From: Paraherbaspirillum soli
GTDB lineage: Bacteria; Pseudomonadota; Gammaproteobacteria; Burkholderiales; Burkholderiaceae_D
Reading direction: 5' to 3'
DNA: 64,000 bases
Assembly: GCF_042654985.1 (NCBI RefSeq)
Contig: NZ_JBHSMT010000009.1
Coordinates: 77,486-141,485 of the forward strand
The translations under genes were made by a program, and so were the position numbers. Positions 28,283 to 36,508 of this stretch are shown here, piece after piece (position 1 is the stretch's first letter; every line of letters begins with the position of its first letter). The notes beneath the pieces are model-generated. The model was not told the origin of the DNA. It saw only the letters and a list, made by a program, of their open reading frames with translations, and made no database searches.

Positions 28283-29617
28283 TCACTGGCCGTCGGCGTT
28301 GCGCTTGCCGTGGCGGCCGGCTTTATGTTGGGGCGCGGCGGCGGCGGCGTCAGCTGCGGCGCCGCGCTTGACCGGCTCGACCTTGGCACCGTCGCGCAGT
28401 TTGTCCAGGCCGTCGACGACGACCGTCTCGCCGGGGGCGATGCCTTGCTCGATGGCGGTGATTTCGGCTTCGACCGGGCCGGTCGTGACCGGGCGGATGG
28501 CGACGCTGCTATCTGCCTTGAGGACGTACACGAAATTGCCGCTGGAACCGCGCTGGATCGCAGCGCTAGGGATCACGGTCGCGCCTTGGCGGGTATCGAG
28601 TAGCATGCGGATATTGACGAACTGGTTCGGGAACAAGGCGTAATCGCTATTCGGGAATTCGGCCTTCAGCTTGACGGTGCCGGTGCTGCTGTCGACCTGG
28701 TTGTCGATGGTGAGCAGGGTGCCGCTGGCGAGTTTGATTTTCTGATCGCGATTCCAGGCTTCGGCAGGCAGTTTCTTGCCGGCCTGGATTTGCTGCATGA
28801 CCTTAGGGATATTGTCTTCGGGAATGCTGAAAACGCTGGTGATCGGCTGTAATTGGGTGATGACGACGATGCCGTTGGCGTCGCTGGAATGGACGATATT
28901 GCCGAGGTCGACCTGGCGCAAACCGAGCCGTCCGCTGATCGGCGCGGTGACGCGCGAGTAGCTCAATTGCAGGCGCGCATTCTCCAGCGAGCCTTGATCG
29001 GATTTGACCGTGCCTTCCAATTGCTTGACCAGCGCCGCCTGGGTGTCGACCTGCTGGCTGGCGATCGAATCCTGCGCCAGCAAGGTGCGATAGCGCTGCA
29101 AGTCGATTTGCGCGGCTTTCAGCAGGGCGCTGTCGCGTCCCAGCTGGCCTTCGGCCTGCATCACCAGCACCTGGAACGGACGCGGGTCCAGTTCCGCCAG
29201 CAAGGCGCCGGCCTTGACCACTTGGCCTTCTTCGAAATGCAACTTCATCAACTGTCCGTCAACCCGGCTTTTGACGACTGCGGTAGCTTCCGGCATGACT
29301 CCGCCCAGGCCGGAAATATAGATATTTACATCGGCGGTTTTGGCCACCGCCACGCCGACCGGCACCGGCCCGCCGCCGGGGCCACCGTTGCCGCGCTTTC
29401 CTTGACCGGTTTTGCCGTTTTTACCGCCGGCGCTGGTTGCCTGGCTGGCACCGGATGCGGCTGGATCGGCGACCGGCTTGCGGCCCCACACCCAGTAAGC
29501 CGCCAGCGCCAGGACGACCACCAGCAGCAGCCAAAGCCAGCCGCGTTTGGGGCCGCCTGGGCGCTGGTTCTGTGGCTGGGAATATTGAACGGCTGGGGGA
29601 GTGGGTGTGGTGGTCAT
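28283..29617 (-). CDS. mdtA: RND periplasmic adaptor (membrane fusion protein), MdtA-like
   Basis: 444 residues. There is an N-terminal membrane anchor (WLWLLLVVVLALAAYWVWG), a Gly/Lys-rich linker, a lipoyl half-motif (VVKSRVDGQLMKLHFEEGQVVKAG), an alpha-hairpin (QIDLQRYRTLLAQDSIASQQ) and the second lipoyl half (LSYSRVTAPISGRLGLRQVDLG). The C-terminal beta-barrel follows, with a His/Lys-rich tail. It bridges the inner-membrane pump to the channel. First gene of the operon; the upstream region holds a small inverted-repeat element. Confidence 0.93.
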   Translation of the reverse strand: MTTTPTPPAVQYSQPQNQRPGGPKRGWLWLLLVVVLALAAYWVWGRKPVADPAASGASQATSAGGKNGKTGQGKRGNGGPGGGPVPVGVAVAKTADVNIYISGLGGVMPEATAVVKSRVDGQLMKLHFEEGQVVKAGALLAELDPRPFQVLVMQAEGQLGRDSALLKAAQIDLQRYRTLLAQDSIASQQVDTQAALVKQLEGTVKSDQGSLENARLQLSYSRVTAPISGRLGLRQVDLGNIVHSSDANGIVVITQLQPITSVFSIPEDNIPKVMQQIQAGKKLPAEAWNRDQKIKLASGTLLTIDNQVDSSTGTVKLKAEFPNSDYALFPNQFVNIRMLLDTRQGATVIPSAAIQRGSSGNFVYVLKADSSVAIRPVTTGPVEAEITAIEQGIAPGETVVVDGLDKLRDGAKVEPVKRGAAADAAAAAPQHKAGRHGKRNADGQ

Positions 29618-29664
29618 CGCAGGCGGCAGAGTCGGTCAGATGGTGATGAGATACGTGGCATTAA

Positions 29665-29808
29665 GGGCGCCTCTAAAAACCGTAGCGAGCGGCTCAAGGT
29701 CGGGGCGACGAGGTTGCAACACCGGCAGCCATACGACTGAACGGTGAGCATCGCAGCCCCGAGATTGACGAGCTTGCCAAATCCTGCAGTAGGTTATTAG
29801 AGGTGCCC
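29665..29808. mobile_element. MITE-like element with 17-bp terminal inverted repeats
   Basis: GGGCGCCTCTAAAAACC (29665-29681) is matched by the inverse complement GGGCACCTCTAATAACC of 29792-29808 (15 of 17 identical). The 144-base interior has no gene. No clear target-site duplication is visible. It lies in the promoter region of the mdtABC operon. Confidence 0.45.
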
Positions 29809-29896
29809 CAAATTGACAGTCTGTAAATGCTGGAGTTTAGCGAGAAAATTTTACAGCCGTATGTATATTTTTAGAAATGTTTCAATGCAACGAAAT

Positions 29897-29943
29897 CGCC
29901 TTGCGCGGTCAGGCGCAAGGCGTAGCTCGGGCTGTTACAGCCC
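29897..29943. repeat. Two hairpins downstream of the Spy-like gene
   Basis: CGCCTTGCGC GGTCAG GCGCAAGGCG is a perfect 10-bp stem (29897-29922). GGGCTGT TA CAGCCC follows at 29929-29943. There is no T-run, so this is either a Rho-dependent end structure or a repeat. It lies between the convergent-side end of the Spy-like gene and the mdtA upstream region. Confidence 0.5.
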
Positions 29944-29960
29944 ACTACAAGTCAGCCGGA

Positions 29961-30452
29961 TTAATGAGGCGCAGCCGACCCGCCCTCTTGATGATCGCGT
30001 CCGAAACCGTGATGACCGAAGCGGCCGTGGTGCATCTTCCTGAAATGTTCATCGAAGACCTTTTGCTGCTCAGGCGTCAACACTGGATAAAATTCCTTGA
30101 CCGCCGCAGTGCGCGCCGCCAGTCGCGCTTGCGCCCGTTTCAGGAAGTCGGCCTCGTGCTCCAGGCGTTCCGGCGCGGTTTGCTTGGCCAATTCTTCCTT
30201 GCTCGGACGCTGCGCCGACGGAGCCGGCATGGTCGGCTTCATTTTGGCTATAAAGGTTTGCCATGCGCCTTCCTGGGCGGGGGTGATTTTCAGGTCGTCA
30301 TGCAATTTGGCTTGGCGTTTTGCCATGTGTTCGGCAAATTTGGCTTGCTGTTCCGCACTTGGGGCAGCGGAGTCTGCATAAGCCGTGATGCCGACGGCGC
30401 CTATGCTCAGTGCGGTCAGACCGATCAAAAATTGTTTGCGAAACTTGAACAT
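29961..30452 (-). CDS. Spy/CpxP-like periplasmic protein (LTXXQ motif)
   Basis: 163 residues from the ATG at 30452, preceded by GAAGGATTTC. It has a signal peptide (FLIGLTALSIGAVGITAYA), then a helical, charged domain with two LTXXQ-type motifs: LKITPAQEGAWQTF and FYPVLTPEQQKVFDEHF. The tail is His/Gly-rich (HHGRFGHHGFGRDH), which could bind metal. Spy is an ATP-independent periplasmic chaperone, and CpxP senses envelope stress. The divergent response regulator begins about 200 bases away, and the mdtABC operon lies on the other side, as in a BaeR-type envelope stress regulon. Confidence 0.85.
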   Translation of the reverse strand: MFKFRKQFLIGLTALSIGAVGITAYADSAAPSAEQQAKFAEHMAKRQAKLHDDLKITPAQEGAWQTFIAKMKPTMPAPSAQRPSKEELAKQTAPERLEHEADFLKRAQARLAARTAAVKEFYPVLTPEQQKVFDEHFRKMHHGRFGHHGFGRDHQEGGSAAPH

Positions 30453-30657
30453 AATGAAATCCTTCCATGAATGGTGATACGGCAAACTGCATTGAACCGC
30501 GACCGTGTGTCGGCGGTTTGTCGCCGGCGGGCGGCTTTGTATCCCCGTGTATGGCATCGGGTTTGCTTTGTATCTCAATGTGTCGGGGCGCAAGATGGAT
30601 ATGCCAATATACAAATACCTGTCGTCAGCCTTGCACTGAATCGTCATAATTACGCCC

Positions 30658-31383
30658 ATGGAAACTGCTGCTCACATACTGGTGGTCGATGACGACCGCG
30701 AAATTCGGACCTTGCTGGCTGAATATCTGGACGCCAATGGCTTTCGCACATTGATGGCGACCAATGGCAGCGACATGCGCAAGGTGTTGTCGGAGACGCG
30801 GGTCGATCTGGTGGTGCTGGATCTGACCTTGCCCGGCGAAGACGGCCTGACCCTGTGCCGCAACCTGCGCGCCGAGTCGAACAACATCCCGGTGATCATG
30901 CTGACCGCACGCGGCGAACCGCTGGACCGGATTCTCGGGCTGGAAATGGGGGCTGACGACTATTTGTCGAAACCGTTCGAGCCGCGCGAATTGTTCGCGC
31001 GCATCCGCAGCGTGCTGCGCCGGACCCAGGCCTTGCCGCCCAATATGGCATCGCCGAAAGCCCAGCAAATCCAGTTCGGCAACTGGACCCTGGACCTGAT
31101 AGCGCGTCACCTGGTCAATCGCGATGGCCTGGTGGTGGCCTTGTCCGGCGCCGAATACCGCATTCTGAAAGTGTTCCTGGATCACCCTAACCGGGTGCTC
31201 AATCGCGACCAACTGCTGGAATTGACGCAGGGCCGGGAATCGGATCCGTTCGACCGTTCGGTCGACATCCAGATCAGCCGCCTGCGCCAAAAGCTGGGCG
31301 ACGACGCGCGCACCCCGGTCATTATCAAAACCGTTCGCAACGAAGGCTACGTGCTGGCGACATCGGTCACAGTGGAGCCTTGA
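30658..31383 (+). CDS. OmpR-family response regulator
   Basis: 241 residues. The receiver domain has the acidic pocket DDD (residues 11-13), phospho-acceptor Asp55 in VLDLTLPGEDG and Lys105 in YLSKPFEPR. The C-terminal winged-helix DNA-binding domain contains LNRDQLLELTQGRESDPFDR and ends VRNEGYVLA. The sensor kinase gene follows with one spare base. The location beside spy-like and mdtABC genes suggests control of efflux and periplasmic stress. By sequence the SDPFDRSVDIQISRLRQKLG stretch is closer to OmpR than to BaeR, so the regulon is inferred from neighbours, not homology. Confidence 0.92.
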   Translation: METAAHILVVDDDREIRTLLAEYLDANGFRTLMATNGSDMRKVLSETRVDLVVLDLTLPGEDGLTLCRNLRAESNNIPVIMLTARGEPLDRILGLEMGADDYLSKPFEPRELFARIRSVLRRTQALPPNMASPKAQQIQFGNWTLDLIARHLVNRDGLVVALSGAEYRILKVFLDHPNRVLNRDQLLELTQGRESDPFDRSVDIQISRLRQKLGDDARTPVIIKTVRNEGYVLATSVTVEP

Positions 31384-31384
31384 G

Positions 31385-32737
31385 TTGCTGAAAAATTTCT
31401 TTGGCTCGGTGGCCAACCGGGTATTTCTGATTTTGCTGGCGGGGATCCTGGTGGCGGCGGCCAGCACCACCTGGCTGACCCATAACGAGCGGCGCAAGGC
31501 GTTCAAGGAAATGCATGAGTTCCGGATTGCCGAGCGGGTCGAGCAACTGGTTTCCTCGCTCGACAACGTCAGCGAGGACATGCGATCGGTGGTGCTGCAG
31601 ACCAGCGAAAATTTCGGCCTGGAGTCCAGCCTGGTCAAGGACACGGAAAATGCGGTCGGCGACAATCCGTCGCTGGCGGCGCTGCTGAAGACACGGCTCG
31701 GAAACCACCGCCATATCGTCGTTTCCAAACAAACCGACTGTAAATTGCATGCTGGAATAAAAACTGAGACGCCGCGCATGGATGAATGCGTGGTGATCTA
31801 TGTCAGCCTCAAGGACGGCGCGCTGTTGAAGCTCAAATTGCGGATGATGCGCGATCCCGGCTGGCTGCGCGGAAGAGTGCCCGGGGCGCCGTACCTGTCG
31901 CCGTATTTCGGCCTGTTCCTGCTGTTGATCGGGATCCTGGCTTACGTGGTGGCGCGAATGACGGCGCGGCCGATCAAGGATCTGGCGGTCGCCGCCGGCG
32001 CGCTGGGACGCAATATCGACCGGCCGCCGCTGGACGAAACCGGACCGACCGAAATCCGCCTGGCCGCGACCGCGTTCAACGCCATGCAAGCGCGCATCAA
32101 ACGGCAAATCCAACACCGCACCCACATGCTGGCCGCGATTACGCATGACTTGCAAACGCCGTTGACCCGCTTGCGCTTGCGGCTGGAAAAAGTAAGCGAT
32201 GCCGAACTGCGCAGCAAGCTGGTGGAAGATCTGGCGGTGATGCAGAACATGGTGCGCGAAGGGCTGGATCTGGCGCGCAGCATGGATTCGGCTGAAGCCA
32301 TGCAATTGCTGGACATCGATTCGGTACTCGACAGCGTGTGCGCCGATGCGATCGACGCCGGCCAGGACGTGACGCTGGAAGGGCGCACCCGGACCTCGAT
32401 CATGGGCCAGCCGAGCGCGCTGCGGCGCTGCCTGACCAACCTGGTCGACAATGCCACCAAATACGGACGCTATGCGCGCCTGCAATTAAGCCGCGAAGGC
32501 AACGCGATCGTGATCAAGATCCGCGACGGCGGCAGCGGGATTCCGGCCGATCAGCTGGATGCGGTGTTCGAACCGTTTTTTAGACTGGAAACATCCCGCT
32601 CGCGCGATACCGGCGGCACCGGCCTGGGGCTGACCATCGCCCGCAATATCGCGGAAAATCACCGAGCAACATTGGCGCTGCGTAACCATCCCGAAGGCGG
32701 CCTCGAAGTAACTTTGCGTTTGCCGGTACAAGCCTGA
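31385..32737 (+). CDS. EnvZ-type sensor histidine kinase
   Basis: 450 residues. TM1 is at ~12-28 and TM2 at ~173-191, enclosing a periplasmic domain of about 140 residues that contains two Cys (119 and 135). HAMP follows (RPIKDLAVAAGALGRN), then the dimerisation H-box with His254 (AAITHDLQTPLTRLRLRLE), N-box (LTNLVDNATKYG), G1 (IRDGGSGIP) and G2 (GTGLGLTIARNI). It phosphorylates the upstream regulator. The start codon appears to be TTG, one base after the regulator stop, indicating translational coupling. A bidirectional terminator follows. Confidence 0.92.
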   Translation: MLKNFFGSVANRVFLILLAGILVAAASTTWLTHNERRKAFKEMHEFRIAERVEQLVSSLDNVSEDMRSVVLQTSENFGLESSLVKDTENAVGDNPSLAALLKTRLGNHRHIVVSKQTDCKLHAGIKTETPRMDECVVIYVSLKDGALLKLKLRMMRDPGWLRGRVPGAPYLSPYFGLFLLLIGILAYVVARMTARPIKDLAVAAGALGRNIDRPPLDETGPTEIRLAATAFNAMQARIKRQIQHRTHMLAAITHDLQTPLTRLRLRLEKVSDAELRSKLVEDLAVMQNMVREGLDLARSMDSAEAMQLLDIDSVLDSVCADAIDAGQDVTLEGRTRTSIMGQPSALRRCLTNLVDNATKYGRYARLQLSREGNAIVIKIRDGGSGIPADQLDAVFEPFFRLETSRSRDTGGTGLGLTIARNIAENHRATLALRNHPEGGLEVTLRLPVQA

Positions 32738-32744
32738 ACGAAAA

Positions 32745-32776
32745 AAAACCTGCTTCGTGATTAACGAAACAGGTTT
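32745..32776. terminator. Bidirectional terminator
   Basis: AAAACCTG-C-TTCGT, a short loop, then ACGAA-A-CAGGTTTT: a stem with A/T runs on both sides, located between two convergent genes (sensor kinase and glycine-zipper lipoprotein). Confidence 0.8.
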
Positions 32777-32781
32777 TGACA

Positions 32782-33333
32782 TTAGTAAGGCACGTAGTCC
32801 GGCGGCGGGCCATAACTGCGCCGTTGCGGATAATAATCCGGCGGCACGCCATATTGCGGCGGCGGTGCGTATTGCGACTGGCGGCTGGCATAGCCGGCCG
32901 GCACCGGAACCCGATTCCCTTTGGCATACATGCACTGGGTAAACACATTGTTGTACTGATGCTGCATCGAATAGCTGCTGCGTGCCGCGGAATCGCCGGC
33001 GACCGAGCTGCCGACCAGCAAACCGCCGCCGGCGCCAATCGCCGCACCGGCCCCGGCGCGGCCGGATGCGGCGCCGATCAGCGCGCCGACCGTGGCCCCG
33101 ATCAAGGTGCCGGTCACCGCGGTGGCGGTGGCATTGTCAGCCGCCGCCTGCGGTGCGTAGGGTCCTATTCTTTCTTGCGCGTAGCGCTGGCAAACGGCTT
33201 CATCGTTGCGGAACTGGTCGTAACTTTTTCCGCTGCCGGGCAGCGCCATCACATTCGATCCGGTCGGCACGCTGACGCAACCGGACAATAAAGCCACCGC
33301 CGAAGCGGCAATCGCCATGGATGTTCTATTCAT
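32782..33333 (-). CDS. Outer-membrane lipoprotein with glycine-zipper
   Basis: 183 residues. There is a lipoprotein signal with lipobox (AVALLSGCVSV), then a region GTLIGATVGALIGAASGRAG ending in a GAGGGLLVG glycine-zipper that could insert in the membrane. The C-terminus is rich in Tyr/Pro (YGVPPDYYPQRRSYGPPPDY). A Shine-Dalgarno AAGGAAGGGG precedes the ATG. The family is common in Burkholderiales envelopes; the function is unknown. It is followed in the same orientation by a second Tyr/Pro-rich secreted protein gene upstream, so the two are probably expressed together. Confidence 0.8.
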   Translation of the reverse strand: MNRTSMAIAASAVALLSGCVSVPTGSNVMALPGSGKSYDQFRNDEAVCQRYAQERIGPYAPQAAADNATATAVTGTLIGATVGALIGAASGRAGAGAAIGAGGGLLVGSSVAGDSAARSSYSMQHQYNNVFTQCMYAKGNRVPVPAGYASRQSQYAPPPQYGVPPDYYPQRRSYGPPPDYVPY

Positions 33334-33348
33334 GATCGGCCCCTTCCT

Positions 33349-33699
33349 TTACTTTGGTTGAGCGTCTTCCTGTTCCACCTTCATCCAGCCCGAAGGGCAA
33401 CGCGGAACTTCCGGATAATAGCCGGCCGGGTTCTTGCAGTAGTACACGTAATCGCGGGCTTTTTCGACGTAGGTTTGTTGCGGCGGCGCGTAATATACCG
33501 GCGGCTCCACGTAATACACTTGCGGCGGCGAGTAATACACCGGTGGCGGTGCGTAATACACCGGCCCGCCTATGGTCACGCCGACGCGCGGACCGTAATA
33601 GCCGCCGTGGCCGTAATAGCCGTAGCCCCAGGCAAAACTGGCGCTGCTGGTCGTCATCAGTGCGGCCGCAGCCAGTGCTAAAAGGGCAATTTTTTTCAT
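33349..33699 (-). CDS. Small secreted Tyr/Pro-rich protein
   Basis: 116 residues from the ATG at 33699, with GTGAGG upstream; the longer GTG start at 33711 would remove that ribosome site. The signal peptide ends ASFA. The mature part is a low-complexity Gly/Tyr region (WGYGYYGHGGYYGP) followed by repeats of the type PPPVYY / PPQVYY / EPPVYY. It ends with a short conserved segment containing two Cys (YVYYCKNPAGYYPEVPRCPS). Many proteobacterial envelope proteins end in this two-Cys segment. Function unknown. Confidence 0.8.
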   Translation of the reverse strand: MKKIALLALAAAALMTTSSASFAWGYGYYGHGGYYGPRVGVTIGGPVYYAPPPVYYSPPQVYYVEPPVYYAPPQQTYVEKARDYVYYCKNPAGYYPEVPRCPSGWMKVEQEDAQPK

Positions 33700-33945
33700 G
33701 ATAGGCCTCACGATCTATACGACATTTAAGAATAATCCTGGCTTTGACTGACACCAAAAAGAGTTACTTCTGGTTGCAAAGCTGTCAGCTTGACGGGCCA
33801 TTTTAATTGATTCGGTGCATGCAATTGTGTTCAGTTTGTATCAAGCTTGATTCGAAACCGTTGCCTATCCGTTGTGCAGGTCGGCATAATCGACCATTCC
33901 GACGCGCTCAAAGCCGCTCCCATTTTCTTGCCGACAAAACACCAC

Positions 33946-35184
33946 ATGGAAAACGCCTCCACTCCATCTCAATCTTCACCTCAGCAATCGTCGCTCCAGG
34001 GCGTCAAAGTCATCGAACTGGGCACCCTGATCGCCGGGCCGTATGCCGCCAGCCTGCTGGGACAGTTCGGCGCCGAAGTCATCAAGATCGAGTCGCCCGG
34101 CGACGGCGATCCATTGCGCAAGTGGCGCAAGCTGCATAACGGCACCTCGCTGTGGTGGTACTCGCAGAGCCGCAACAAGAAATCGGTGACCGTCAATCTG
34201 AAGTCCGAACAAGGCCAGCAGATTGTGCGCGATCTGGTCAAGGATGCCGATATCGTGATTGAAAATTTCCGCCCCGGCACATTGGAAGGCTGGGGACTCG
34301 GCTGGCAGGATTTGTCCAAAATCAATCCCAAGCTGATCATGGTGCGGGTTTCCGGCTACGGCCAGGATGGCCCTTATCATGCGCGTCCGGGCTTCGCCGC
34401 GATTGCCGAGTCGATGGGCGGTTTGCGCCACCTGGCCGGTTATCCCGACCGGCCGCCGGTGCGGGTCGGCGTCAGCATTGGCGACACCCTGGCTTCGCTG
34501 TACGGCGTGATCGGGGCGCTGTTGGCGATGCACCATCTGAAGGCCAACGGCGGCACCGGGCAGTTCATCGACATCGCGCTGTATGAGGCGGTGTTCGGCG
34601 TGATGGAAAGCCTGATCCCGGAGTACGCCGAGTTCGGCTTCGTGCGCGAGCGCACCGGCGCCAGCTTTCCCGGCATCTCGCCGTCCAGCACCTATCCCTG
34701 CCGCAGTGATGCACGTGGCGAACATTTCGTCATCATCGCCGGCAACGGCGACAGCATCTTCAAGCGCCTGATGCATGCGATCGGCCGCAGCGACCTGGCA
34801 GAGGATCCGCGTCTGGCCCGCAACGACGGCCGGGTCCAGCATAACGACATGCTCGACGCCGCGATTGCCGACTGGACCTCGCAGCACGATCTGGAGCACG
34901 TGCTGCAAGTGCTGGAGCAGGCCGAGGTGCCGAGCAGCCGCGTGTACACCGCGGCCGATATTCACCAAGACCCGCACTACCGCGCCCGCGACATGATCCA
35001 GCAGCACACGCTGCCGGACGGCCAGCCGATAGATTTGCCCGGCATCGTGCCGAAACTTTCCGCAACGCCGGGACAGACCAACTGGGTCGGACCGGAGCTG
35101 GGCCAGCACACGGCGCAGGTGCTGGCGGCTATCGGCAGGAGTGTGGAGGAGATTGAGCAGTTGCGGCAGCAAGGTGTGATTTAA
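33946..35184 (+). CDS. CaiB/BaiF family (class III) CoA-transferase
   Basis: 412 residues from the ATG at 33946. The N-terminal Rossmann segment GVKVIELGTLIAGPYAASLL and EVIKIESPGDGDPLR is typical. The catalytic Asp is expected in the DLVKDADIVIENFRPGTLEGWGL region. Family markers VSGYGQDGPYHARPGF and DIALYEAVFGVME are present. These enzymes move CoA between carboxylic acids through an aspartyl-CoA anhydride. The substrates here (succinyl-CoA, formyl-CoA, carnitine or others) cannot be inferred. The longer frame from 33847 lacks a convincing start. It stands alone and is followed by repeats. Confidence 0.88.
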   Translation: MENASTPSQSSPQQSSLQGVKVIELGTLIAGPYAASLLGQFGAEVIKIESPGDGDPLRKWRKLHNGTSLWWYSQSRNKKSVTVNLKSEQGQQIVRDLVKDADIVIENFRPGTLEGWGLGWQDLSKINPKLIMVRVSGYGQDGPYHARPGFAAIAESMGGLRHLAGYPDRPPVRVGVSIGDTLASLYGVIGALLAMHHLKANGGTGQFIDIALYEAVFGVMESLIPEYAEFGFVRERTGASFPGISPSSTYPCRSDARGEHFVIIAGNGDSIFKRLMHAIGRSDLAEDPRLARNDGRVQHNDMLDAAIADWTSQHDLEHVLQVLEQAEVPSSRVYTAADIHQDPHYRARDMIQQHTLPDGQPIDLPGIVPKLSATPGQTNWVGPELGQHTAQVLAAIGRSVEEIEQLRQQGVI

Positions 35185-35189
35185 ATTAA

Positions 35190-35549
35190 GAGGCGCTGCA
35201 ACGTGCCGAATTACTGTGTCCCTGAGTGACGGACCACGGAGTGCCGAGGGTTTGTTTTTAGATGTTGATGTATTGGCGGACTCAGCTTTTCGCCCTGACG
35301 GCGACTCCCTTTCTTTTGCTTCGCCAAAAGAAAGGAAGCAAAGAAAAGGCGACCGCAAGCCACTGCCTTCCCTTCGGTCAGGTCCCCAAATGTGTCGCCT
35401 ATCAGTCGGGTGTGAAGACAAACTCGCTGCGCTCAAACATGTCTTCCCACAATTCCCGACTGACAGCCGCCACATTTGGCAGCGTCCCAATGCGGAATTC
35501 AACGTCAAAAACAACCCCAACCCCTCGGCGCTCCGTGGTCCGTTCATCG
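35190..35549. repeat. REP-C and REP-D repeats, copy 1
   Basis: 35190-35242 is REP-C (AGGCGCTGCAACGTGCCGAA, TTACTGTGTCCCTGAGTGAC, GGACCACGGAGTGCCGAGG). 35262-35549 is REP-D, about 290 bases that recur at 55895-56306: the inverted pair CTTTCTTTTGCTTCGCC / GGCGACCGCAAGCC, CAGTCGGGTGTGAAG ... CTTCCCACAATTCCCGACTG, and GCCACATTTGGCAGCGTCCC. No gene is apparent. Confidence 0.8.
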
Positions 35550-35552
35550 GGT

Positions 35553-35649
35553 CGTAGGGCGGAAAAGCGCAGCGCCTTCCGCCGTGTTGGATGCGTCAAA
35601 TGCCTGTGGCACATCCAACGGCGGATAACGCTGCGCTCATCCGCCCTAC
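35553..35649. repeat. REP-A repeat supplying the stop codon of the next gene
   Basis: Full copy with arms GTAGGGCGGAAAAGCGCAGC and the inverse GCTGCGCTCATCCGCCCTAC. Read on the minus strand its first bases are GTAGGGCGG, and the TAG is the stop codon of the small gene 35646-35909. Confidence 0.85.
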
Positions 35650-35909
35650 TTACTGCGCGCTTTCTCTTCTTCTTCAAATTGCGCGCGCATCACATCGAAC
35701 AGATTGTGGCGATCATCGACGTGTTCGATGATGGCCTGCACCAAGTCGTGCGTCATCGCGTTGTCTTTGTTGATCTCGCGCAGCGGTCGCAGCAGACGCA
35801 GCACTTCTTCCAGGCAGATCATGCCGAGACGGGCGCATTCAGCGGCTTCATGGAGGTGGTCGGTTGGGGGAAAAATCAGTTTTTTGTCAGGCGTTATAGC
35901 GAAGGTCAT
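35646..35909 (-). CDS. Small helical protein of the M-T-F-A-x-x-PD cassette family
   Basis: 87 residues: MTFAITPDKKLIFPP, then a helical body (ECARLGMICLEEVLRLLRPL; HDLVQAIIEHVDDRHNLFDV) and a charged end (RAQFEEEEKARSK). The first ~15 residues parallel the gene at 8625 (MTYAKKPDQTFIFPP), but the body differs. It follows a C4-like leader (35955-36135) with AAGGAGCCCGT before the ATG. A second copy of its body lies at 36308-36505 without this start. The stop codon TAG is contributed by a REP-A repeat. Function unknown. Confidence 0.65.
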   Translation of the reverse strand: MTFAITPDKKLIFPPTDHLHEAAECARLGMICLEEVLRLLRPLREINKDNAMTHDLVQAIIEHVDDRHNLFDVMRAQFEEEEKARSK

Positions 35910-35954
35910 ACGGGCTCCTTGGTCTGGGGTTTATTGAGCCGCGCTGTGCCAAAA

Positions 35955-36135
35955 CGGGAGGGCGGCGAATAGCAGAGTAGGAAGACCGGTCCAGACACTT
36001 TCGCACCCCCCCCGGCAGTCCCCTCAGGGACTCACCGCTATTGCCGCCCATAGAGGACGACAAACGGGGATGCTTACAGAAAAACCGCATGGTGCGGTCT
36101 GTACGCGTCTGGATCCAGGCTTCCCAACCTGATCC
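35955..36135 (-). ncRNA. C4-like antisense/leader RNA
   Basis: On the minus strand there is a hairpin with GACCGCACCATGCGGTTTTT, then CCTCTATGGGCGGCAATAGC, the pair GAGTCCC TGAG GGGACT, GCCGGGGG and GACCGGTCTTCCTACTC. This order (terminator-like hairpin, CTATGGGCGG, a small hairpin, GCCGG, ACCGGTCTnCTA) is the pattern I know from C4 antisense RNA of phages P1/P7 and related proteobacterial leaders (Rfam C4). Two related copies lie at 44245 and 63765. Assignment is from memory of the family, not a covariance search. Confidence 0.5.
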
Positions 36136-36211
36136 CTTTTTTGTTCAGGGACGGAAGCGACTATAGACCTTCTTTAACGTTGCGGCAACAGGCGTGCCGT
36201 ACCCAATCTGC
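36136..36211. other. Short spacer before REP-A copy
   Basis: Contains an inverted pair AGGGATCAGGTTGGGAAGCC-type segment adjoining the C4-like leader, and CTTCTTTAACGTTGCGGCAA. No gene seen. Confidence 0.3.
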
Positions 36212-36307
36212 GTAGGGCGGAAAAGCGCAGCGCCTTCCGCCGTTGGATGCGCCACCTACGTTCGATGCATCCAAAACGGCGGATAACGCTGCGCTCATCC
36301 GCCCTAC
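36212..36307. repeat. REP-A repeat
   Basis: Full copy; arms GTAGGGCGGAAAAGCGCAGC and GCTGCGCTCATCCGCCCTAC. It directly abuts the TAA of the broken small-gene copy at 36308. Confidence 0.85.
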
Positions 36308-36505
36308 TTATTGCGCGCGCATCACATTGAACAGATTGTGGCGATCATCGACGTGTTCGATGATCGCCTGTACCAAGTCATGCGTCATCGCGTTATCTTT
36401 GGAGATCTCGCGCAGGGGCCGCAGCAGGCGCAGCACTTCTTCAAGGCAGATCATGCCGAGACGGGCGCATTCAGCGGCTTCAGTATCAACATCGACTGTC
36501 CGAGA
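36308..36505 (-). pseudogene. Second copy of the 35646 small gene with its start replaced by a tandem repeat
   Basis: On the minus strand the body EAAECARLGMICLEEVLRLL ... HVDDRHNLFNVMRAQ is nearly identical to residues 21-77 of the 35646 gene. The native start (MTFAITPDKKLIFPP) and leader are missing. Instead the frame continues upstream through the 21-base tandem repeat (LLLKFDV units) without any ATG, reaching only a TTG far upstream. It therefore looks inactivated, although the repeat keeps the frame open and a TTG-started fusion protein cannot be excluded. Confidence 0.6.
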
Positions 36506-36508
36506 ATC

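Noticed and set aside
33976..35547. 523-codon minus-strand frame opposite the CoA-transferase
   Set aside because: Starts in a repeat and runs antisense through a conserved gene; no recognisable domain.
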